Source: JADKCL01 sp046050405 | GTDB lineage: Bacteria; Bacteroidota; Bacteroidia; J057; JADKCL01 | Length of the DNA stretch: 14,401 nt | NCBI GenBank assembly: GCA_046050405.1 | Contig: JBJOPY010000022.1 | Coordinates: 1-14,401, forward strand | Direction of reading: 5' to 3' | Shown here: one piece after another, positions 5,538 through 12,934 of the stretch | How positions within the stretch are numbered: the first letter of the stretch is position 1 | Layout: every line of letters begins with the position of its first letter | Notes under the pieces: model-generated | Told to the model about the DNA's origin: nothing | Databases searched by the model: none | Seen by the model: only the letters and a program-made list of their open reading frames with translations | Translations under genes and position numbers: made by a program

Positions 5538-8500
5538 TTAATTCCACATTTTATAGGTCAACGATTGGTAAGGCTTCCTGCCGTCGGGCAGGGCGGATGG
5601 AGTGTAGGCATTGGCGTCGGTGTCCGGGGCGAGGAACGCCGCCTTGTCCTTTTCATCTGCATTGGACTGGGCATAGTTCTTGGTCCCGATGGTGTAGCGA
5701 TGCGATGCCGGCACGATGGGGAAGTCCCATGCGCGGTCCACGGTGATGGTACGGGTGGAAGGGTTGTAGCTCTTGATTTCACGCATCCCCAGGACCGATG
5801 AGCCGGCGAGGTCCAGGTCGCCTGTCGAAATGCATACGAACCGGGCATTGACCAGCGAGGGATCCGCCGGAGCGGAGGCTGCGAGGGTGAGCTGGTCGGA
5901 ACCCAAGCCGGGAAAGGCGGCGACCACGTCCGAGTAATGGCCCGCATAGCTGCAGGCAGTGTTTGCAAGGAGATAGGCTGGTGCCATGCCTGGGCCGGCC
6001 GCATCGTCCTTGACAAATGCGAACCTGCGCTTGAAGGGGCTTGCCTGCGCATAGCTGCGCTGACCGATCTCGAACTCTGCGAACATTTCAGGAACCCTGT
6101 CCCAGGTGCCTTCAATGGTCACTTTCCGGGTTCCCTTGTCATAGCTCGTAATTTTCTTGTACTGGTGGATTTGAATGCCGTCATTCGTCGTCCACCATAC
6201 GAGGATGGAGGCGTTCGAATAGTCATCCCGCGTAAAGTCGGCATAGGCATCCAGCACCAGCGTGCTGGGGGTGGCTTCCCTGGCGAGGCTCATGATGGAC
6301 AGCTGGTCACCCCTGGCGGGGGTGGTGCCCCAGTTGTTCCTGAGTTTCACCTCCACCTGGCCCGTGGCGGGGTTGTATTTTCCTTTTCCGACCTCTGCCT
6401 TGACGGTCGGGAGATTGGGCCGCACCCATACCAGGACGCAGCCGTTGAAGATATCGTCTATCTTGTAGTCGATGTTGCTTCCGAAGCCATAGCTGCTTTC
6501 ACTGAAGCGCAGGGCGACCGTGTCCGGGGTGGCGGATGCCACGAAGATGCCTGTGTAATGTGTGAGACTGCACTGTTCCGAAGGCTGTGCGAGGGTGAGC
6601 CCGACAGGATCCGGGATGCGCTCATTCCCTGACTCATACCATGTGAAGTCTTTCAGCCTTCCGTCCTCCTCCGTCGAATCCTGGAAGATGAAGGGCACCG
6701 ATTCCGCATTCGAGGAGCTCACATGGGCATGAAGATGGTTGAAAAAGCTCTTTCCTGTGTCGCCCGAGTACATCACCAGCTGCCCTTGGGAGACGGGTGT
6801 ATTCGGAATGAACCGGGCTGGAATGCCGAGTGCAGCAAAAATGTGCCGGATGCCGAAGTGCTTTCCATGCAGGTACTTCCCTGTCGTGATGACCGGGCGG
6901 TCTGTCCAGTCGCGGTCAAAGACAGGATTCGGGACCGGGCCTTCCAGGACGGCGTCATGCCTGACATGGAGATGGTTGTGCTGGAGCGTGGAATGGTCCG
7001 GCATGACATCCGAATACAGGGCCACGGTGCCCGCCCGCATCGCCAGCACCTCGCTTCCATGGTCGTGGTCCCAGTCGTAGGCATACACCTGGTTCGAGTT
7101 CGCGCCGTGGCTCCAGAGGCCCAGGTTGCCCTGCGCGCACAGGTGGATCACGCCTTTTGGGTAGGGAAGTTTGTAGGGTGACTTTGACTTGCCCTTCGGG
7201 TAGCCCTGGAAGGTCTTCAGCAGGGGCGGGGAGGAGTTGTCCTTGCCAAACCTCCCGGAATCGGTGTCGCCGTTGTACCAGAAGTAGTTGTACAACGGGT
7301 GCTTGAGAATGCCTGTGACGAGGGATTCCACGGTAATCAATCCGAAGACCTCCGCCCCCGGGAAATACTTGTCGGCACTGATGCCGGCAGGCTTTCCGAT
7401 GCAGCTGATCGCCCATCCGAGGAGTCCCCCCGCAAGGGCTCCCACCCAGGCTCCGATGGCTCCGGTGAGCCACAGGCCGATAAAGGATCCGATCCCTCCC
7501 TGCGCCGGCAGGCCGAAGTTCTTCCTGTCGCTGAAGCTCGCGAAAACCCAGGAAAACGCTTCCGAGACCAGCATCGCCAGTCCTTCCACCTTGGTATGGT
7601 TCAAGGACTCGGGCTTCGCGGCCAGATCGGAATTCAGCAAGGTCATGATCGACATCAGGCCTTGGCGCAGCCTGGCGGGCCAGTTCTTGTACAGCAGGGC
7701 TTCAGTGGCATCCTTGCCCACCATCGCCAGCCAATGATTGCCCTGCTCCTCCCCTTTGAAGGGATGGTAATTCTCCAGCCCTGAAAGCATGCTGATGCCG
7801 AGGGTGCTCAGCACGTCGAAATAATTGTTGTGCAGTGCCTGGTGTGCCTTCACCCAGTTCACATCGTCACTTGCACCCATCCCCACGGTGAACCCGCTAT
7901 TGAAAGTCTGCAGGGCTGTATGCGCCTGGTTGGCGGCACGGTGGAGCTTTTTCTTTGCATGCTTGTGGAGCATGGCCTGGGCAGCACTCACGAAGACATC
8001 GCTGAACTGCGCGAAAGCTTCCATCATCTTGGGGGAAAGCGATTCGTGCTTGAAGCTTATGTTCTTGAAAAAGGCTTCATCCAGCAGCAGGTCACGGTTG
8101 GCAACACCCACGGAGACATCATTGATGAGCTTGCGCTGGTAGTAGGTCGCATACCAGCTCACGGCATTGGCCGCGACCCCGGGAACCTTCACGGCAGCCT
8201 TGAACGTTCCGGAAAGATTGTCGAAGATGAGCCCCATGCTCTTGATGGAGGTTGCCACCTCCCGCAGCATTTGCTCGGCCGCCTTTCGCATGGCGTCCCA
8301 ATCCATTCCTTTGAGGAATGCCGCCACCTGTGCAGCGACCTTGGACAGGTCGAAATCAATCCCGAGGCTTGGGAAATCCTCGGCCATGAAGCGCTTGATT
8401 TTTTCGAGATAGCACCCGATCAGAAACTCGTTGTGCGACTGCTCTCCCTGGTCCCCAGCGAGGAAGTCGGACTTCATTTTCTGCACCACCACATCCACGG

Positions 8501-8960
8501 CACGGTTCAGGAAGTCCGTGATCCGCTCCTTCGTTAGGCCCAGCACCTCGGTGAACAGCTTGAAGTATTGAAGGAGGTGCGCTCCTATCTGCTCGGGACT
8601 CAGGCGTTTCAGGATGTCTGCGGCCATCAGGATCAGCCTGGAGATGCCTTGTATGGCATCCATCGGCGAGGTGAGGTTTCCGAGGCTTGCCCCGAGGGCC
8701 TTGAAGGCCTCCAGGAGTGGCTTGACAAGTTCGGAAACCGCCTGGGAGGCCATGTCAATCCTGGTCTTGAAGTCATCTACGATGAACTGGAAGGCCATCT
8801 GGGTCCCCTGCAAGAACTTCTGCCTCGCCCTCCCGCCTTGGATTCCATCGGAAATCAAGCGGGAAGCCATTTCCATCAGTTCCTCCCCAAGGCGTTGCTC
8901 AGGGCCGCTGATCGGTCGCTGGAGTACCTGGGGACGAAGCAATATGTGATTGATGGACAT
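5538..8960 (-). CDS. Giant hub/tape-measure-like protein with M23 metallopeptidase domain and three C-terminal beta modules
   Basis: An 1140-aa modular protein. Residues 1-470 are almost wholly helical, amphipathic and without repeats I can name. Residues 488-524 form a hydrophobic glycine-zipper segment (GGIGSFIGLWLTGAIGAWVG, then ALAGGLLGWAI), able to enter a membrane or pack tightly. Residues 600-752 match the M23/LytM zinc endopeptidase fold: H618 and D629 (SHG...VYAYDW) followed by GSEVLAMRAGTV, then VRHD around 668, then GQLVMYSGDTGKS and the H742-x-H744 motif (NHLHAHV). All expected zinc ligands are present, so it should be active on peptidoglycan cross-links. Residues 813-1093 are three related beta modules. 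M23 domains occur in phage tape measures and tail-tip hydrolases; here the gene lies between tube initiator and hub. The ATG at 8960 is 3 bases after the previous stop with no Shine-Dalgarno, so coupling is likely. Alternatives: a loaded effector, or a lysin-like exit enzyme. Confidence 0.85.
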   Translation of the reverse strand: MSINHILLRPQVLQRPISGPEQRLGEELMEMASRLISDGIQGGRARQKFLQGTQMAFQFIVDDFKTRIDMASQAVSELVKPLLEAFKALGASLGNLTSPMDAIQGISRLILMAADILKRLSPEQIGAHLLQYFKLFTEVLGLTKERITDFLNRAVDVVVQKMKSDFLAGDQGEQSHNEFLIGCYLEKIKRFMAEDFPSLGIDFDLSKVAAQVAAFLKGMDWDAMRKAAEQMLREVATSIKSMGLIFDNLSGTFKAAVKVPGVAANAVSWYATYYQRKLINDVSVGVANRDLLLDEAFFKNISFKHESLSPKMMEAFAQFSDVFVSAAQAMLHKHAKKKLHRAANQAHTALQTFNSGFTVGMGASDDVNWVKAHQALHNNYFDVLSTLGISMLSGLENYHPFKGEEQGNHWLAMVGKDATEALLYKNWPARLRQGLMSIMTLLNSDLAAKPESLNHTKVEGLAMLVSEAFSWVFASFSDRKNFGLPAQGGIGSFIGLWLTGAIGAWVGALAGGLLGWAISCIGKPAGISADKYFPGAEVFGLITVESLVTGILKHPLYNYFWYNGDTDSGRFGKDNSSPPLLKTFQGYPKGKSKSPYKLPYPKGVIHLCAQGNLGLWSHGANSNQVYAYDWDHDHGSEVLAMRAGTVALYSDVMPDHSTLQHNHLHVRHDAVLEGPVPNPVFDRDWTDRPVITTGKYLHGKHFGIRHIFAALGIPARFIPNTPVSQGQLVMYSGDTGKSFFNHLHAHVSSSNAESVPFIFQDSTEEDGRLKDFTWYESGNERIPDPVGLTLAQPSEQCSLTHYTGIFVASATPDTVALRFSESSYGFGSNIDYKIDDIFNGCVLVWVRPNLPTVKAEVGKGKYNPATGQVEVKLRNNWGTTPARGDQLSIMSLAREATPSTLVLDAYADFTRDDYSNASILVWWTTNDGIQIHQYKKITSYDKGTRKVTIEGTWDRVPEMFAEFEIGQRSYAQASPFKRRFAFVKDDAAGPGMAPAYLLANTACSYAGHYSDVVAAFPGLGSDQLTLAASAPADPSLVNARFVCISTGDLDLAGSSVLGMREIKSYNPSTRTITVDRAWDFPIVPASHRYTIGTKNYAQSNADEKDKAAFLAPDTDANAYTPSALPDGRKPYQSLTYKMWN
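5682..6524 (-). repeat. Three divergent tandem beta modules (protein-level repeat) in the M23 protein
   Basis: Residues about 813-892, 899-969 and 1022-1093 of the M23 protein share one layout: an opening strand (DTVALRFSE / TLVLDAYAD / QLTLAASAP); a small-residue turn and second strand (GCVLVWVR / ASILVWWT / ARFVCIST); a strand ending in a tyrosine turn (KYNPATGQVEVK / SYDKGTRKVTIE / SYNPSTRTITVD); a conserved tryptophan (NNWGTTP / GTWDRVP / RAWDFPI); and a closing strand (GDQLSIM / EFEIGQR / RYTIGTK). I see no matching DNA-level repeat, so the copies are old. Similar modules occur in phage structural proteins as surface or carbohydrate-binding appendages; that role is inferred here. Confidence 0.7.
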
Positions 8961-8963
8961 GGC

Positions 8964-11900
8964 TTATGCAGATTTGAGGGATAAAATGACCTTGACTCCT
9001 GTGACGCCAGTCACTCCCTGGGGAACCGCGTTCCACATTCCTTCATAGGCGCCGCTCACCCTGGTCAGTTCCGACCGAAGCTCGAGCTTCAGAAGGTCGA
9101 TCATGGAGAGGAACCCGTCTATCTGAGCGGAAAGGTCGAAACGCCGCAGGAAGGCAAGGACTTTCTCGAATTCAGGCTGCAGGGAGTCCACCAGGATCTT
9201 CCGGGGGTCGAGCCGCCTCAGGTTTTCCACGATGGCAGTGTATTCGGCGTCCAGGGTCGCCGTGCCGAGGAGGGAATCGATTCCCAGTGCGCTCAGGATC
9301 TCGCCAAAAGCATTTCCCAGCATTTTCGCGATGTGCGTCGGGCTGAAGGCCATGATCTCGGTCTTCACGGTATCGAAGACGGTGCGGAATCCGCTGGCCA
9401 GGAAGCCGAGGTCGAAGCCGAGCAAGGTGGCGATCAGCTTGTTCACTGCCGCCTTCAGTTCCTCCAGTGCCTTCCCGATGGACTTGACATCCGCCAGGAC
9501 ACCGTTTAGGACCAGCGTGAGCGCTGACACCTGCTTGACCACACCGTCAAACACACCCTGCATGTACTGCACCATCTTCATCACTGGATCCAGTGTCTGC
9601 ATGAGCTGGCCCTCAATGGTCTGGCTCAGCAGGGTCTTCAGGGAAGCCGATGTCAATGCCGGCTGCTGCAGCTGCATGATGGGGCCAGCAGGCTGGAAAA
9701 ATCGTTGGTTCCAATTCGCCAGGAAGGACAGTGTGGGAGCCATGGCTTCCTGCAGCTGGCCTGGAAGCCGATCGATCATGTCAACGGGGATCACATAGTC
9801 CGAGGACAGCGGATCGAATGCCCGGAGGAAGGCCTGGACATTGTCGCGGGAGAGGGAGGGCGGAAGCGCTCGCAGCTCCGCCAGGGGGAAGGCCTGGATG
9901 GCAGAGGCGATCTGGGCGAAGGCGGTTTTCGCGTTGGTGGCCTTGAACTTCACCTGAAGACCGTTGATGGCCGCATTCAGCCGGGCGGTCAATCCCGCTG
10001 CTTGAACATCCGCCAAGGCTGCGCCGAGCGAGGCCATGGCCGTGGTGACGGGGGTGATGTCGCCCACTTGGCTGATCCTGGCAGCAATGGCATCTCCGAG
10101 GGTCCTGGCCTGCTGGCGCGCATTCGCAAGTCCGGCAAACCGCAACCTGAATGCTTCCAAAAAATTGTAGATGGTCTTCAGCGTGTCCGATGCGCCCTGG
10201 AGCCGCTGTGTCACTGCTGCCACCTGGTCGAAGATCGCATTTGCGGCACCGATGGGCAGGATCTCGATGATCGCCTGGATGCCATCCTGAAGTTGGTCGT
10301 TCAGGGGTGCGATGAGGGCTTCCGGATCGAATGCATCCAGGAGCGCGATCAGTTCGTTGAAGGGGCCTTGCAGCGGAGCCAGTGCGCTTTCGGGGTTGGC
10401 GATGCGACGCACCTCCTTCTTGACCACCTCCAGTGCCTCCATGATAGGGACGAGCAATGAACTCGGCTTGAACCGCTCCATCTCTGTGAGGAAATCCTGG
10501 TAGGTGTTGCCAAGGCATTCCGAGACGAGCTTCTGCGGAGAGTATTGGTTGACGACCTCCACCAGCTTTGCCGGGCCGGCCTTGAAGGCAAGAAGGGCGG
10601 GGCGAGGACCCTCGTCTATGATCTTGTCCAGGCTGCTGGAGAGCTTCTCCACTGCGGGATCCAGGCTTCGTGGCAACTTGTTGAGGGCACTGCGCAGATC
10701 TTTTTTCAGGGAATCCGGCAAGGGAAGGCTGGAAGCGGTTTCCAGTGCCTTCTGCACAATCTCGATGCCGTCCACGACAATGTCCGTGCCGGGCTTGAAG
10801 GTGAAGGTTCCCAGCTCAGTGTTGAGGCGATCCAGGACCCCCTTTACACTGTCGATCGCATGGAGCAGCTGTGGATTCCCCAGGAGATCGGTGAATTTCG
10901 ACATGACCCCCCTGAGTGCTTCCACGGCCACCGTGGGATCCAGCTTCTCCAGGAGTCCATTGATCGTGGTGAAAATGGACCGAAGGAAATCCCTCACCGG
11001 TGAGAAGATCGTGTCTGCGGTTTGCCGGACGAGCTTGGTGAAATTCCGCAGCCCATCCTCCATCGCCTTCACTGCCGAGCCGATCCCCAGTCCTTGGATG
11101 GATGTCTTCACGCGGTTCATCAGGGCGGAAAACTCGATGCTGACCTTCATCAGCACCTCCCGCAGACTGTTCACTGCACCCTCCGCCGATTGCAAGACGT
11201 CCAGAAATCCAGCCTTGAAGCTGGAGATGTTCAGCCCGTCGAGCATTCCTTTGATTCCCCCCACGAACCCTTCGAGTTTTCCGATGATCATGCTGAGGCC
11301 AGAGTTTCCAAGCACTTGGCTGAACGGCTCGAGAAGAAGGCCGAGTGCATCGAGATCCCGGGGTGGCTGTATGACGGACAGCAGGTGGATGGCCCTGTTC
11401 TCGAGTTCCAGGGGCAACCCTTTCAAGGCCGTTTTGGCTGCTGTCAGCGAAGCCTCTCTGCGTTGCGCGGCCTGAAGGATGGCCAGCATGGTGTCCCGGT
11501 GGTGTTCGAGGTTTGCAATGGCCTGGAGCGAGGACGGAGACGACAAATCGCGCGACCGTACGGCTGTGGCCACGGTCGTGATCGCCTGCTTGAGCCCGCC
11601 CATTGCAATGTTGAGACCCACCTCGTCGAACTCATTCACCATTGTCGTCAGTGGATTCACCACCGGCCCTATGCCGTCCTCAATGAAGGTGGCTTTGATA
11701 AAGGCTTCCAGCTTCTGTACCGTACTCGCGACATCGTCCACGATCTGGGTCCCGTTCATTGTATTCCAGCGCAGCACGGTCTGCAGCTTCTCACGAAGCT
11801 CGTCGATGATCGGAAGGTACCGGCTCTTAAAGATTCCTCGGGGAAACTTCTCGACTCCCGTCTGCAAAAACTGCAGCAATGCGGGTACATCCAGTGGGTT

Positions 11901-12341
11901 CGGGATGGCATCCAGGATCGACTGCATGGCTTGCAGGCGGGTCGCAAGGCTTTCATCCACCGGCGAGGATCCGCCAAGATTGGCGAAGGCATCCAGGCCG
12001 GAAAATGAACTCAGCATCCCGTCCAGCTTTCCTGAAAGGTTGCTGTTGATGGAGGAGAAAAGCTTTCCCAGTGAATCTGAGATGGGTTTCGTCATGTCAC
12101 TCGCATCGGGGAGCTGTGTTCGCAGCGACCGAATGGCCTTCTCCAGAACGTCCACCCCCTCTATCTTGGGCGGCTTGATCCGCTGTAGGCTATCTGCCAA
12201 CTGGCGCACGCCCGCAGGCGGGTGGTTCTTCATGTTGTCCAGCGAATCCGCGGCAGACCGGATGGCATTCACCGGCACCTGCAAGAAACTGCAGGCCGAC
12301 CGCCCTCCCGTGGCTTTTTGTATGTCCGACAACAATGGCAT
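8964..12341 (-). CDS. Giant all-helical protein with degenerate 'DP' repeats, possible tape-measure or inner-baseplate scaffold
   Basis: An 1125-aa protein I cannot assign to a named family. It is almost entirely predicted helix, with regular Leu/Ile/Val/Ala spacing, only two cysteines (C19 and C609), few aromatic residues and no signal peptide. A loose motif recurs: a hydrophobic residue, Asp-Pro or Ser-Pro, then L-x2-P-L and a long helix. Examples are KLDPTVAVEALRGVM (466-480), SLDPAVEKL (559-567), YSPQKLVSECL (600-610), FKPSSLLVPIMEAL (624-637), FDPEALIAPLNDQL (671-684), FDPLSSDYVIP (842-852), TLDPVMKMV (916-924), FSPTHIAKML (999-1008) and LDPRKILVDSL (1044-1054). This suggests a rod of stacked helical hairpins rather than one continuous coiled coil. 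The ATG at 12341 has AAGGA 5 bases upstream, and the M23 gene starts 3 bases after the stop. Its place after the tube initiator suggests a role inside the tube or hub, but it could also be an external cage or a chaperone. Confidence 0.75.
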   Translation of the reverse strand: MPLLSDIQKATGGRSACSFLQVPVNAIRSAADSLDNMKNHPPAGVRQLADSLQRIKPPKIEGVDVLEKAIRSLRTQLPDASDMTKPISDSLGKLFSSINSNLSGKLDGMLSSFSGLDAFANLGGSSPVDESLATRLQAMQSILDAIPNPLDVPALLQFLQTGVEKFPRGIFKSRYLPIIDELREKLQTVLRWNTMNGTQIVDDVASTVQKLEAFIKATFIEDGIGPVVNPLTTMVNEFDEVGLNIAMGGLKQAITTVATAVRSRDLSSPSSLQAIANLEHHRDTMLAILQAAQRREASLTAAKTALKGLPLELENRAIHLLSVIQPPRDLDALGLLLEPFSQVLGNSGLSMIIGKLEGFVGGIKGMLDGLNISSFKAGFLDVLQSAEGAVNSLREVLMKVSIEFSALMNRVKTSIQGLGIGSAVKAMEDGLRNFTKLVRQTADTIFSPVRDFLRSIFTTINGLLEKLDPTVAVEALRGVMSKFTDLLGNPQLLHAIDSVKGVLDRLNTELGTFTFKPGTDIVVDGIEIVQKALETASSLPLPDSLKKDLRSALNKLPRSLDPAVEKLSSSLDKIIDEGPRPALLAFKAGPAKLVEVVNQYSPQKLVSECLGNTYQDFLTEMERFKPSSLLVPIMEALEVVKKEVRRIANPESALAPLQGPFNELIALLDAFDPEALIAPLNDQLQDGIQAIIEILPIGAANAIFDQVAAVTQRLQGASDTLKTIYNFLEAFRLRFAGLANARQQARTLGDAIAARISQVGDITPVTTAMASLGAALADVQAAGLTARLNAAINGLQVKFKATNAKTAFAQIASAIQAFPLAELRALPPSLSRDNVQAFLRAFDPLSSDYVIPVDMIDRLPGQLQEAMAPTLSFLANWNQRFFQPAGPIMQLQQPALTSASLKTLLSQTIEGQLMQTLDPVMKMVQYMQGVFDGVVKQVSALTLVLNGVLADVKSIGKALEELKAAVNKLIATLLGFDLGFLASGFRTVFDTVKTEIMAFSPTHIAKMLGNAFGEILSALGIDSLLGTATLDAEYTAIVENLRRLDPRKILVDSLQPEFEKVLAFLRRFDLSAQIDGFLSMIDLLKLELRSELTRVSGAYEGMWNAVPQGVTGVTGVKVILSLKSA

Positions 12342-12346
12342 GCTAT

Positions 12347-12351
12347 TCCTT
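12347..12351 (-). promoter_or_regulatory. Ribosome-binding site of the giant helical protein gene
   Basis: Read on the minus strand this is AAGGA, 5 bases before the ATG at 12341, in the 14-base gap after the tube-initiator-like gene. It supports the chosen start. Confidence 0.6.
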
Positions 12352-12355
12352 CATT

Positions 12356-12931
12356 CTAATTACCAAACAATTTTGACAAGGTGGCAGCGGCCTCGTTCAG
12401 CGGCGCCAGGCTGGTTTTCAACCCGTCCATCACAGAACCCAGGGGCGGGGTCGGATCCCCGAAGGAGGGAACCGAGAGGAGATCCGGCAGCTTGACCATG
12501 TCCATGAAGTTGAGTGCTTCCTTTTTCAGCAACTTGTTCGCATTGGCATACCCGGTTTTCGTGGTGCTCCGATTCGGTTTCACGTACTCGGCCACCTGCA
12601 GGTGGTAGCTGTACTGCGAGACCTCCCCGGCCTGCTGGACGACCTCGAACTGTTCCAGGATCACCTGGGCGAAGTAGGCCTGCCCTGTGATCTCCGCCAG
12701 GAAGTCGACTGGCTTGCGGGATTTGTACAGGTTTCTCAGGCCATTCAACTCGTCGGCAGCCTTATCGCCAAAGAAGACACCTTCGATTCCCAGCCTCACC
12801 GAGGCGCGACCCATGTCCTGTGCGAGGTCTCCCTCCATCCCAGGAATGCGGTGGCGCACGAAGGAAGCCTGTTCCAAGGTGCTGATCCTGTGGATCCGAC
12901 TGAGCGATATGCCTCCTATTTCTATTCCCAC
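12356..12931 (-). CDS. Probable tube-initiator / distal tail protein (Mu gp43 N-terminal, DNA_circ_N-like)
   Basis: A 191-aa protein whose first 118 residues look like the beta-barrel found at the base of many tail tubes, including the N-terminal domain of Mu gp43-type 'DNA circularization' proteins. Visible parts are SFVRHRIPGMEGDLAQDMGR followed by ASVRLGIEGVFFGDKAADEL, a helix NGLRNLYKSRKPVDFLAE, and strands FAQVILEQFEVVQQ and SQYSYHLQVAEYV. The length, the order of strands and the 'ipG...dmGR...i.G.f.G' pattern fit that family. Residues 119-191 are a linker and a short helical tail. The Afp7/XkdP-type initiators of injection systems carry a C-terminal LysM domain; none is present here. 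The start is GTG at 12931, 3 bases after the previous stop and without a Shine-Dalgarno, so it depends on coupling. An AGGAGG lies just inside the frame but has no good start codon after it. A more distant match to XkdN-like tail proteins is possible. Confidence 0.65.
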   Translation of the reverse strand: MGIEIGGISLSRIHRISTLEQASFVRHRIPGMEGDLAQDMGRASVRLGIEGVFFGDKAADELNGLRNLYKSRKPVDFLAEITGQAYFAQVILEQFEVVQQAGEVSQYSYHLQVAEYVKPNRSTTKTGYANANKLLKKEALNFMDMVKLPDLLSVPSFGDPTPPLGSVMDGLKTSLAPLNEAAATLSKLFGN

Positions 12932-12934
12932 TGG

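Noticed and set aside
7107..7160. Thought that the M23 domain might be inactive because no HxxxD first motif is present
   Set aside because: M23 subgroups with a wider spacing (His...YAxDF) exist; H618 and D629 in SHG...YAYDW fit that form and the HxH motif is intact.
6773..7473. Minus-strand out-of-frame open frames inside the M23 gene
   Set aside because: They sit in alternative frames of a region with clear in-frame M23 motifs; translations are Arg/Pro/Ser-rich and unsupported.
11022..12495. Plus-strand open frames of more than 320 codons opposite the giant helical gene
   Set aside because: No recognisable domains; His/Arg/Leu/Gln-rich or Ser/Arg-rich composition typical of antisense frames of a Leu/Ala-rich helical protein.
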